A stretch of 43,882 bases of DNA. Origin: a virus. Below the pieces are notes generated by a model that saw nothing but the letters and a program-made list of their open reading frames with translations, ran no database searches and was not told the DNA's origin. The stretch is from the IMG/VR virus record IMGVR_UViG_3300020474_000033, positions 1-43,882 of that record. One strand, 5' to 3'. The translations under genes were made by a program, and so were the position numbers. This document shows, one piece after another, positions 24,301 to 31,329 of this stretch. Position 1 is the first letter of the stretch. Every line of letters starts with the position of its first letter.

Positions 24301-24924
24301 AAAGTAACATCACAGGATGAGATCCAGTCATTAGAGTTTACATTCTCTAATAATGACGGCACGGTGCTGAGAAAAACATTCTTAGCTGAGGATGATGGAT
24401 CTGGGCTACCTGTTACACAGGCAGGATCAGCATTCAATACAGGAGACATGTGTTACAACATTGATTGGGCACCAGGTCAAGCACTTGGTTGGATCTATGA
24501 TAATAACACATGGTATAAGTTTGGTTTGAGTGATACCGCACCTATCACATCAAATCGTTATAGTGGCGTCACACACTATGGTGTTGGTATAGCACCCGAT
24601 GCTACAAATAGAATGAAGATTGGTGGTAACTTCTACATCGATGGTAACCTTGATGTATCAGGTAATTATGGATCAGCAGACAAATACACACTTGCAACTG
24701 GTATAGCAAACGCAAACAACGGCACAACATATAGTGGCGATGGAGCAACTGCAACCTTTGCTATCTCTGCAGGTCACACTTCATACTCACTCTTGGTATT
24801 CCTTAATGGAGTATGTCAAGTGCCAGGTGTTGACTATCAAGTGAGTGGAAACTCAGTTGATTTCTCTATAGGTACAGTGCCACAGTCAGGTGACACTATA
24901 CATGTAAGAGAGTTGGTTATCTAA
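21352..24924 (+). CDS. Large virion protein, probable tail-fibre/baseplate appendage
   Basis: A 1190-residue protein. The N-terminus (ALTRLKNIITSRTGRIIYVN, then NRGNSALRPFKTLQRAFLEV) is a right-handed beta-helix entry in which a GxxPFKTLQRA turn is typical. GCSVVGSDLRRTKIVPKYVP (about 122-141) reads like a pectate-lyase-type coil but no enzyme motif follows. The middle carries repeated strand-turn units (WGINGMHADGAEATGFKSMV), and the C-terminus (YSLLVFLNGVCQVPGVDYQV, then GTVPQSGDTIHVRELVI) is a common phage fibre ending. It is the longest frame here. Family members occur in cyanophage virions; its exact position on the particle is unknown. Confidence 0.65.
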   Translation: MALTRLKNIITSRTGRIIYVNPDDFDASDSFDNRGNSALRPFKTLQRAFLEVSRFSYRVGLSNDEFDAFSIYLYPSEYVLDNRPGLTDFNQIQPFNENSNFDLTSASNELYKFNSTRGGIIVPRGCSVVGSDLRRTKIVPKYVPYPTVQGSLGITAANEPTATAIFRLTGATYFWQMSFFDGDNNGVFYRDDLSQIAPNFSHHKLTCFEYANTADLNLYYQKISKAYATIPDSSGIIAQDQLQARVEENRIVGPISDEFAVSQIIRNGQTATAFTVDELGNPKNHGFSVGVAVNISGVTGPTEQDQLLYNGSFFVTSAQGNQFTYQMSAEPSGNAIGSNILVKVEIDTVDSASPYVFNCSLRSVWGINGMHADGAEATGFKSMVVAQFTGISLQKDDRAFVLYNATTGQYEAQAAGSGAHINGLAKYRKGWRNCHIKASNDAFIQVVSVFAVGFGDHFFSRSGGDLSITNSNSNFGNTSLRSTGFKSASFTKDKAGQITHVIPPKSLDDVEEISVNWVTIDINKTRAAADPTKLFLYGYSVETGKPPSKVQGYTVGARRDDVNTPDRVYVLLVASGANEPTTHYAEIAPSGPTVTGTSPGDDDSPLKWDVTQSNWYIQVNGSANTIYTTLQSNTTYQNLGFTPTTFVRRIPDARNLVDRIYRYRYVLDKDAFPVPRTPITGFVIEPRSSETNSPAYSRTYYIYAVETYQEFVRGVTDGIYYLTFLNASVSPTTTNFNDFEFSQQTVDLYPAFDRDNPVADPSASISIADNEVLGLVKTTDGASPTPNENKQLSITKETTQYYLQESQNNLGYTTASNVLNGISVTARAGEAEDRKIPLKLNADSSVQPVLVELRRYSILRASGHTFEYLGFGPGNYSTAFPSTQVEVLSPAQVRLSQSLKEAAGVAYYSGVNSDGELFVGNQVINPVTGQITNEDIAQLNVLGEEGTTIETFSELVLTDKLTVIGGASNQLESVFSGPVTFQKKVTSQDEIQSLEFTFSNNDGTVLRKTFLAEDDGSGLPVTQAGSAFNTGDMCYNIDWAPGQALGWIYDNNTWYKFGLSDTAPITSNRYSGVTHYGVGIAPDATNRMKIGGNFYIDGNLDVSGNYGSADKYTLATGIANANNGTTYSGDGATATFAISAGHTSYSLLVFLNGVCQVPGVDYQVSGNSVDFSIGTVPQSGDTIHVRELVI

Positions 24925-24927
24925 ATA
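24920..24927 (+). promoter_or_regulatory. Late promoter-like motif TCTAAATA
   Basis: TCTAAATA spans the upstream stop and lies 19 bases before the ATG at 24947. A GAGAGGAAG Shine-Dalgarno follows it. Confidence 0.55.
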
Positions 24928-24946
24928 AAATATCGAGAGGAAGTAG

Positions 24947-25849
24947 ATGTCTACTAAGATTAATGGTAATCAGATTGACGCTGCCACAAGAGCAATTATT
25001 ACTGCTCTAACTGTGACAGAGCAGATCAACCTGCCTGCCCTTACTCAAACAGCAATTAATGGTCTTGGTACACCTGCCTATGGTACTTTGGTTTATAACA
25101 CAACCGAAGACATGGCACAGATTTATCTTCAAGATGCTGCTGCAGGAGTGCCAGGTTGGGATGATGTAGGTGGTGGAGGACCTTCTGTTGGAGAAGATTC
25201 CATCGTCCGTACAAATGGACCTACAATCGGTGAGAATCTTACTGTAGGACCTATTGCAAATGGAGGAGTAGAGTTTACCAATGGTTTCACTGCAGGACCT
25301 ATTCAGATTGCGAGTGGAAATACAGTTACTATTGAAAACAATGCCACATGGTTTATCCTTGGTGGAGAAGAGAATGACCTAAAAGAGGGAGAGGTTGTGC
25401 AGGCAAAGTTTGCATCAACACCCCCAGATCGCTATCTAATTAGAAACAATAATTTAGTGCAGATACCTAACCTCGAAGTATCGATTGCACCTACACATAC
25501 AAACTCTAAAATTGTATTGATCGCAATGATTACAGGTAATGCTAGACACGTTACGTCATTTGGTTTCTTCCGTGATGGTAACCTAATTACTAGTGGACTC
25601 AACGGAAACTCCAACGTTGGTAGTGGATCTGTAGCGACTACATACACTGGTGACGACACTAGTGATCATATGTATTCGTGGCCAGTTAACTATCATGATA
25701 CACCTGGCACCACAAACGCAGTTACATATACTGTTGGTGCATCTGCATCATGGGGTGGGTCGATAAGAGATCTCTATATAAATGATAGATCTAGCAATGA
25801 CATGAGAAGTGTCAGCACACTTTTAGCACTAGAGGTGAGAGGTAACTAA
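24947..25849 (+). CDS. Tail-fibre-like structural protein
   Basis: A 300-residue protein with a clear GAGAGGAAG ribosome-binding site. It starts MSTKINGNQIDAATRAIITA, then has a YGTLVYNTTEDMAQIYLQD unit (residues about 45-63) typical of phage fibre proteins that precede an adhesive tip, and a Gly-rich hinge (DDVGGGGPSVGED). Residues 120-300 form a distinct beta domain (TVTIENNATWFILGG to LLALEVRGN) common at the C-termini of cyanophage structural proteins. It is probably a short fibre or tip. The stop overlaps the next start by one base. Confidence 0.65.
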   Translation: MSTKINGNQIDAATRAIITALTVTEQINLPALTQTAINGLGTPAYGTLVYNTTEDMAQIYLQDAAAGVPGWDDVGGGGPSVGEDSIVRTNGPTIGENLTVGPIANGGVEFTNGFTAGPIQIASGNTVTIENNATWFILGGEENDLKEGEVVQAKFASTPPDRYLIRNNNLVQIPNLEVSIAPTHTNSKIVLIAMITGNARHVTSFGFFRDGNLITSGLNGNSNVGSGSVATTYTGDDTSDHMYSWPVNYHDTPGTTNAVTYTVGASASWGGSIRDLYINDRSSNDMRSVSTLLALEVRGN

Positions 25850-26184
25850 TGATTGAAGCAGATTGGAAAAAGTTTTGTGAAAGAGTAAGGGATAAGCAAA
25901 CCATTGCTCAAGATGAGGTTGTAATTAAGGAAGCAATCGAAGCATTGCATCCTGGTGCAGCATATACAATGACAAACATTGATCCTTATAGAATAGTATT
26001 TGGAGATAGTAGAGAATATGATCCAGTTGCAATTCTAACTAAAGTTAAAGATATGACTTATACCGTCACTAACTTTAGACCTACAACAAATGAATTGCTT
26101 GACAAACTATGGAAAGACTTAGACGCAGGTACGCTAAATACTTCTGGGTCTTTCTATGAAGCACTGAAACCCTTTATAAGTTAA
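25849..26184 (+). CDS. Small protein between fibre genes, candidate fibre chaperone
   Basis: A 111-residue protein with a TAATG overlap to the upstream fibre gene. The N-terminal 35 residues are helical (DWKKFCERVRDKQTIAQDE); the middle has AAYTMTNIDPYRIVFGDS. It is less Gly/Ser-rich than its structural neighbours, and a small non-fibre protein in a fibre cluster is often an assembly chaperone. That role is inferred from position only; the family is unknown. Confidence 0.55.
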   Translation: MIEADWKKFCERVRDKQTIAQDEVVIKEAIEALHPGAAYTMTNIDPYRIVFGDSREYDPVAILTKVKDMTYTVTNFRPTTNELLDKLWKDLDAGTLNTSGSFYEALKPFIS

Positions 26185-26185
26185 C

Positions 26186-26995
26186 ATGGCACTATTAAGA
26201 GTAAATACAATTCAAGATACGTCAGGTGTTAATGGTTTTAGTATCACTAACACTACCATCTCGATCAATGGTACATTGACTGTTAGTGATCTAGTAGTAA
26301 ACGGAGTTATCTCTGGATCATCATCTTATATCGTACCTTCACAGTCAGGTCAAGGTGGAAAGTTTATGACTACTGATGGATCTAATCCGTCATGGTCAGC
26401 ATTGACAACAAGATCTGGAATCAGATCCATGTCAGTGTTTACTGGTAATGGCACATGGTCTAGACCAGATGAATGTAAAAACATCATGGTAACATGTGTT
26501 GGTGCAGGTGGTGGAGGATCAGGTTATACTGAATCAGGTGGTGCAGGCGGTATGTCACAACGTCAAGTTGATGTGCAGAATGTCAGCTCAGTATCAGTAA
26601 CAGTAGGAAATCCTGGTGGTGGCACAAACTACTCAGGGTGTGGTGGTAATGGAAACACATCATCATTCGGTGGATATTGTAGTGCATCTGGTGGGGTAGG
26701 AGCTAATTGCTCTCAGCAACATGCAGGTGGATATGGTGGAAACGGTAGTGGTGGTCAACTGAATGTGCATGGTGGCGGGGGTAATGGTCATGGATCACAC
26801 CATAGTTATGGTAACTATTGCTCTGGTGTAAGTTATTATGGAGGTGGACAACCTGGTGGACACAACCAAGTAAACTGGTCACATAGACATGAATTACACG
26901 CAGCGTGGGGATCTGGTGGAAATGGATCTCGACATAGTAACAGAGGTGCCCGAGGTCGTGAGGGTATTGTTGTTGTGCATGAGTATTGGGGTTAA
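26186..26995 (+). CDS. Gly/His-rich tail-fibre adhesin, first of three paralogues
   Basis: A 269-residue protein. Residues 1-85 are a fibre attachment module (ALLRVNTIQDTSGVNGFSI, then SSSYIVPSQSGQGGKFMTTD and GSNPSWSA). Residues 85-110 form GNGTWSRPDECKNIMVTCVG. Residues 110-269 are Gly-rich with fixed aromatics and His (AGGMSQRQVD, VSVTVGNPGGGTNYSGCGG, HGSHHSYG, WSHRHELHAAWG) and end VVVHEYWG. Gly-rich adhesins at fibre tips (T2 gp38 type) choose host receptors, which is the likely role. The same three modules recur in the next two genes. Confidence 0.7.
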   Translation: MALLRVNTIQDTSGVNGFSITNTTISINGTLTVSDLVVNGVISGSSSYIVPSQSGQGGKFMTTDGSNPSWSALTTRSGIRSMSVFTGNGTWSRPDECKNIMVTCVGAGGGGSGYTESGGAGGMSQRQVDVQNVSSVSVTVGNPGGGTNYSGCGGNGNTSSFGGYCSASGGVGANCSQQHAGGYGGNGSGGQLNVHGGGGNGHGSHHSYGNYCSGVSYYGGGQPGGHNQVNWSHRHELHAAWGSGGNGSRHSNRGARGREGIVVVHEYWG

Positions 26996-26998
26996 CTA

Positions 26999-28588
26999 AT
27001 GAGTTTATTAAAAGTATCATCTATTAATGATCTAACCGACACAGGTGGATTTTCTCTATCTAATGGTGGGGTAACTGCTACACTTCCTTTAGTAGTAGGT
27101 AATATTATAATCAACGGAGCGATATCAGGTAATTCTGGACATATCATTCCAAGACAGGCAGGAAATGCCGAGAAATTATTGCAGACTGATGGATCTAACC
27201 TTTCATGGGTAGAAGCAGCAGGACTTGCAGGTATTAGAAGTATGCAGGTGTGGACTGGTAACGGTACTTGGAATAGACCGTCAGACTGCACTAGTATCAT
27301 GGTCACAGCCGTCGGAGCAGGTGGTGGTGGATCAGGATATTGTGAGGCAGGTGGAGCAGGAGGAATGTCTCAACGTGTCATCGATGTAAACAACGTAACA
27401 TCTGTATCAGTAACAGTAGGAAATCCTGGCGGAGGTACAAACTACGCAGGATGTGGTGGAAACGGTAACTCTTCAAGTTTCGGCTCCTATGTGACTGGTG
27501 GAGGTGGAGGAGGATCAAATTGTATTCAGCAGCACGAAGGTGGTTTAGGGGGAGAAGGTATTGGTGGTACACTAAACGTATTTGGTGGAGGAGGAAACGC
27601 CCACGGATCCCATCATTCCTACGGAAACCACGCAGGAGGAGCAAGTTACTACGGAGGTAGTCAGCCGTCTTCTCATAACCAAGGTAACTATAGTCACAGA
27701 CATGAAGCTCACTCAGCATGGGGTGCAGGTGGTAACGGATCACAGCACGGTAATAGAGGTGCTAGTGGTAGACAGGGAGTTGTCGTAGTCCACGAATACT
27801 ACGGTAAACCATCATCACCAGATACCAGTTATGGTCAATCATCTGGCAACCCTGCCCAGTCTGCAGAGGAAATCAAGATTAGAAATCCTGGTGCAGGTGA
27901 TGGAGTTTATTGGATTAACCTACCTGGCGTAGGAGCAACACAAATCTATTGTCTAATGGATAATAGATGGTTAGGTGGTGGATGGATGATGGGTATGAAA
28001 GCAACTAGGGGCACCACATTTAACTGGGATTCTAGTTACTGGACATCTAACAACACTCTCAACACAGGATCAACAAATACCAACGATGGTGATGCTAAGT
28101 TTGAGGTTATGAATAGATTCCTTGCCAAGGACATCATGGGAATCTGGCCAGATATTGGTAATGGTGGATGTATTCCCGACACCAATAGAGGATGGACATG
28201 GTTTGAGACAGACTTCAACACAGGATATGGTAGAGGTGGTAGGATTGAGCCTATTAACTTCTGGAATCAGGTAGATAGATTCTATAAATCTAATGCCAAC
28301 GAATTTTGTGGTATTGGACAATTCTCTGGACAGTCACACGTTAGATTCTACGGATTTAACTACAGAAACAATCCAGGTTGGGCACGCACACGTTGGGGAT
28401 TCGGATGGAATGAAAACGGTGGTGGGTCTGGTGGATATCCAGAAGCGGATATGAACTCTGATGACGTATCAGGTGGTATTGGTATGAGTGGTAACTTTGG
28501 TAGTTACTCAGCAGGAGATCGTATCAACTGTTGCCAGAACCGTAACGGAATAAATAGATCAGCAAGGATTGAATTGTACTTCAGATGA
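26999..28588 (+). CDS. Gly/His-rich fibre adhesin with a C-terminal fibrinogen-like lectin domain
   Basis: A 529-residue protein. Residues 1-268 repeat the modules of the flanking paralogues (SLLKVSSINDLTDTGGFSL; GAGGGGSGYCEAGGAGGMSQ; YSHRHEAHSAWGAGG; VVVHEYYG). A linker (KPSSPDTSYGQSSGNP) leads to residues about 285-529, read as a fibrinogen-C/intelectin-like domain: GDGVYWINLPG, IYCLMDNRWLGGGWMMGMKA, a Trp/Asn-rich middle and the CCQNRNGINRSARIELYF ending. Such domains bind sugars in animals and occur in phage receptor-binding proteins. It is probably the receptor-binding tip for a surface glycan. The gene overlaps the next by 4 bases. Confidence 0.75.
   Translation: MSLLKVSSINDLTDTGGFSLSNGGVTATLPLVVGNIIINGAISGNSGHIIPRQAGNAEKLLQTDGSNLSWVEAAGLAGIRSMQVWTGNGTWNRPSDCTSIMVTAVGAGGGGSGYCEAGGAGGMSQRVIDVNNVTSVSVTVGNPGGGTNYAGCGGNGNSSSFGSYVTGGGGGGSNCIQQHEGGLGGEGIGGTLNVFGGGGNAHGSHHSYGNHAGGASYYGGSQPSSHNQGNYSHRHEAHSAWGAGGNGSQHGNRGASGRQGVVVVHEYYGKPSSPDTSYGQSSGNPAQSAEEIKIRNPGAGDGVYWINLPGVGATQIYCLMDNRWLGGGWMMGMKATRGTTFNWDSSYWTSNNTLNTGSTNTNDGDAKFEVMNRFLAKDIMGIWPDIGNGGCIPDTNRGWTWFETDFNTGYGRGGRIEPINFWNQVDRFYKSNANEFCGIGQFSGQSHVRFYGFNYRNNPGWARTRWGFGWNENGGGSGGYPEADMNSDDVSGGIGMSGNFGSYSAGDRINCCQNRNGINRSARIELYFR
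28549..28556 (+). promoter_or_regulatory. Late promoter-like motif AATAAATA inside the lectin-domain gene
   Basis: AATAAATA lies 28 bases before the ATG at 28585, within the coding end of the upstream gene. Spacing fits the other late motifs, though it may be chance. Confidence 0.4.
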
Positions 28589-29394
28589 GCACACTTAGAG
28601 TTAACAATGTAAAAGACCTTGCAGGTATCTCAGGGTTTGAATTAAGCACTGGTGGTATTATTGCCAATGCTACATTGATCGTGGGAGATATTACCATCAA
28701 CGGTAGTGTTACTGGATCATCAAAATATATTATCCCTAACATGTCAGGTCAGTCAGGAAAATTCCTGCAGACTGATGGCACAAACCTTTCATGGGTAGAA
28801 GCATCATCCGTCTCTGGATTTAGATCAATGCAGGTCTGGACATCTAATGGCACATGGAGCAAACCTGCTGACTGTAAAACTATCATGGTTACAGTATTAG
28901 GTGCAGGTGGCGGAGGATCAGGATATTGCGAAGCAGGTGGTGCAGGTGGTATGTCACAGAGAGTTATCGATGTGCAAAATGTCAGCTCAGTATCTGTTAC
29001 AGTAGGAAATCCTGGTGGCGGTACTAACTACTCTGGATGTGGTGGCAACGGCAACTCATCTAGTTTTGGTGGTTATTGCTCAGCAGGTGGTGGTGTTGGT
29101 GCAAATTGCTCACAACAACACGCAGGTGGATATGGTGGTAACGGCTCAGGTGGTGACCTAAACGTCCACGGAGGTGGTGGTAATGGTCATGGATCCCATC
29201 ACTCATATGGTAACCACGCAGGTGGTAGATCATACTACGGTGGATCGCAACCCTCATCACACAACCAAGGCAACTATTCTCATAGACACGAAGGTCATAG
29301 TGCATGGGGAGCAGGTGGTAACGGATCACAGCACGGTAATAGAGGTGCCTCTGGACGTGTTGGCGTGGTAGTAGTCCACGAATATTATGGCTAA
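28585..29394 (+). CDS. Gly/His-rich tail-fibre adhesin, third paralogue
   Basis: A 269-residue protein, exactly the length of the first paralogue. It begins STLRVNNVKDLAGISGFELS, then VTGSSKYIIPNMSGQSGKFL and TWSKPADCKTIMVTVLG. The Gly-rich region (GCGGNGNSSSFGGYCSAGGG; HGGGGNGHGSHHSYGNHAGG; YSHRHEGHSAWG) ends VVVHEYYG. It is nearer to the middle gene in its last third and to the first gene in its QQHAGGYGGNGSGG stretch, suggesting recombination among the copies. It overlaps the lectin-domain gene by ATGA. Confidence 0.7.
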   Translation: MSTLRVNNVKDLAGISGFELSTGGIIANATLIVGDITINGSVTGSSKYIIPNMSGQSGKFLQTDGTNLSWVEASSVSGFRSMQVWTSNGTWSKPADCKTIMVTVLGAGGGGSGYCEAGGAGGMSQRVIDVQNVSSVSVTVGNPGGGTNYSGCGGNGNSSSFGGYCSAGGGVGANCSQQHAGGYGGNGSGGDLNVHGGGGNGHGSHHSYGNHAGGRSYYGGSQPSSHNQGNYSHRHEGHSAWGAGGNGSQHGNRGASGRVGVVVVHEYYG

Positions 29395-29397
29395 ATA
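29390..29397 (+). promoter_or_regulatory. Late promoter-like motif GCTAAATA
   Basis: GCTAAATA overlaps the stop of the third Gly-rich gene and lies 24 bases before the ATG at 29422. Confidence 0.5.
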
Positions 29398-29421
29398 ACT
29401 AAGATTAATTTCAGTAATCAA

Positions 29422-29829
29422 ATGAAAAAAGCAATTATCCACGGAGAGTCTGGAATTATCACAGACATCTGTGAAGAAGGAGACGAATTTCAGATCTACG
29501 ATGGTGCTGACGCAACTATGAAGTGGATGGAAGTCCCTGACGACACAACTAACGAGCATCGTATGGTCAACGGTGTCATCTACCCAAGAGTAGAATTAGA
29601 AAATCAAGCAGAAGCATATCTTGTTGCACGCACGATTGCCTATGGTTCTGTGGGTGAGCAATTAGACATGCTCTATAAAGACCAAGTTAATGGCACAACA
29701 ACATTTAAAGACCACGTTGCAGCAGTAAAAGCAAACGTACCTAGTCCAAGTAGTGCACCTGCATTTACAGAGGATGTTAAGAAAGTGCAAGTAACAGGCA
29801 GAATGGCTTGGGATCCATACCCAAGTTAA
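29422..29829 (+). CDS. Conserved small tail-region protein
   Basis: A 135-residue protein. Residues 1-45 form a compact acidic domain (MKKAIIHGESGIITDICEEG), and residues 60-105 read QAEAYLVARTIAYGSVGEQL then DMLYKDQVNGTTTFKDHVAA. The YGSVGEQLDMLY pattern is common in small phage proteins encoded beside tail fibres. It is the last gene of the structural stretch; the halogenase island begins 25 bases later at its own promoter. It may be a fibre assembly factor or minor virion protein (inference). Confidence 0.6.
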   Translation: MKKAIIHGESGIITDICEEGDEFQIYDGADATMKWMEVPDDTTNEHRMVNGVIYPRVELENQAEAYLVARTIAYGSVGEQLDMLYKDQVNGTTTFKDHVAAVKANVPSPSSAPAFTEDVKKVQVTGRMAWDPYPS

Positions 29830-29837
29830 GAAAAGTA

Positions 29838-29846
29838 TGCTATAAT
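29838..29846 (+). promoter_or_regulatory. Extended -10 promoter TGCTATAAT before the halogenase island
   Basis: GTATGCTATAAT carries a TGn extension and a perfect TATAAT at 29841-29846, with the ATG at 29854. The expected start of RNA would be close to the ATG, giving a leaderless or very short leader. The same core precedes a candidate small RNA (38046) and the helicase (38154). It implies host-sigma70-type control, distinct from the late motifs. Confidence 0.5.
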
Positions 29847-29853
29847 CTATAGT

Positions 29854-31329
29854 ATGAAGATTTACATTATTGGTGGTGGGTCATCTGGATGGATGACAGC
29901 AACCACAATGCTGACAAAATTTCCCGAAGCAAACATCACAGTCGTAGAGTCGCCTGATACACCCCCTGTTGGTGTAGGTGAGTCTACGACTCAGTATTTT
30001 AGGATATGGGCAGAATATGTAGGACTCAAAGATGAAGAGTGGATGCCTGCATGTGATGCCACATATAAGATTAGTGTAAGATTTAGTAACTTTAATAAGG
30101 TAGATGACACACCATGGCAATATCCATTTGGTTATCATATCCAAGATCTACCTCAACCTGATGTTTATTTTTGGAATGCATATAAGAATAACTGGAGTAA
30201 TGATAAATTTGCCCGAGAATATTTTGTATCAGCAGAAGCAGCAGAAAATAATTTACTACCCATCAAGCATCCAAACTTTAATCTTAAAAAGAATACTGGA
30301 TTTCATTTTGATGCAGTAAAGTTTGCACACTGGTTAAAAGACAACAAATGCCAGAAGGTAAATCATATTATTGGTAAGGTAGATGATTTTGAGAAGGATG
30401 GAGACGAAATAAAATATCTATGGATAGATGAGAAACAACATGAAGCAGATTTATATTTTGATTGCACTGGATTTGCATCAGTACTTAATAAGTCTGAGTG
30501 GTTAGATTATAGTGAGTGGTTACCAAATGATACAGCATGGGTAACACGTCTAGACTATAGGGAAGGACATAAGAAAGAGGATCTCAAATCATATACACAG
30601 TGCACAGCATTGAGTAGTGGATGGGTGTGGACAGTGCCCACATTTGCCAGAATTGGGACAGGATATGTATTCTCTAGTAAGCATCAAGATCATCAGAGTG
30701 CATTAACAGAGTTTTCAAAATTTCTTAAGTATGATACTGATGGATTTAGGAAAATACATTTCAAGACAGGCAGAAAGAAAGAAGGATGGGTTGGTAATGT
30801 AGTGTCTATTGGTTTATCATATGGATTCCTAGAGCCATTGGAATCTAATGGTCTGTTATCAACACATGATAACTTGTTAAGATTCTGTAGGACGTGGAAA
30901 CCGAACACCACTCAAATGATGAGAGATACATATAACAAGGCGATAGCATTTGGTTTCGATGGGTTTGCAAGTTTCGTTGCTCTTCATTATGCTCTTACTC
31001 AACGTAGGGATTCTTCTTATTGGAGATATGTCTCAAGTATTAGATATCCTGATAAGGGGATAAATGAAGCAGCAAGAGTCACAATGATGGAAGAGTCACA
31101 TAATTTTTCCAGTAAACTAAACTTCAATCACAGCAGTGGTGCTTCACTGTTTTGTGTCATGGCAGGTCATGGATGGAATCCATTTAATGATGTCATTGAA
31201 AGTGAGATTAATTTTCATGGTGGAATACCTGATGACTCACATCTAAACAGTTGGACACATGAGTGGAATCGTGATAGACTGGGAGTTAATCCTTTAGATT
31301 ATTATAATAGGACATTGTATGCAGTATAG
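29854..31329 (+). CDS. Flavin-dependent tryptophan-halogenase-type enzyme 1
   Basis: A 491-residue protein of the Trp_halogenase family. It has the FAD motif IIGGGSSGWM (residues 5-14), GVGESTTQYFR (40-50), DATYKIS with Lys72 at the position of the catalytic Lys of PrnA/RebH, the halogenase-specific W257-V-W259 (WVWTVP) that keeps the site from acting as a monooxygenase, and EPLESNG with Glu330 matching the catalytic Glu. These enzymes use FADH2, O2 and halide to form a hypohalous acid that the Lys passes to the substrate. Marine cyanophages carry relatives, including the iodinating VirX1. The substrate is unknown. The gene overlaps the next by 11 bases. Confidence 0.85.
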   Translation: MKIYIIGGGSSGWMTATTMLTKFPEANITVVESPDTPPVGVGESTTQYFRIWAEYVGLKDEEWMPACDATYKISVRFSNFNKVDDTPWQYPFGYHIQDLPQPDVYFWNAYKNNWSNDKFAREYFVSAEAAENNLLPIKHPNFNLKKNTGFHFDAVKFAHWLKDNKCQKVNHIIGKVDDFEKDGDEIKYLWIDEKQHEADLYFDCTGFASVLNKSEWLDYSEWLPNDTAWVTRLDYREGHKKEDLKSYTQCTALSSGWVWTVPTFARIGTGYVFSSKHQDHQSALTEFSKFLKYDTDGFRKIHFKTGRKKEGWVGNVVSIGLSYGFLEPLESNGLLSTHDNLLRFCRTWKPNTTQMMRDTYNKAIAFGFDGFASFVALHYALTQRRDSSYWRYVSSIRYPDKGINEAARVTMMEESHNFSSKLNFNHSSGASLFCVMAGHGWNPFNDVIESEINFHGGIPDDSHLNSWTHEWNRDRLGVNPLDYYNRTLYAV

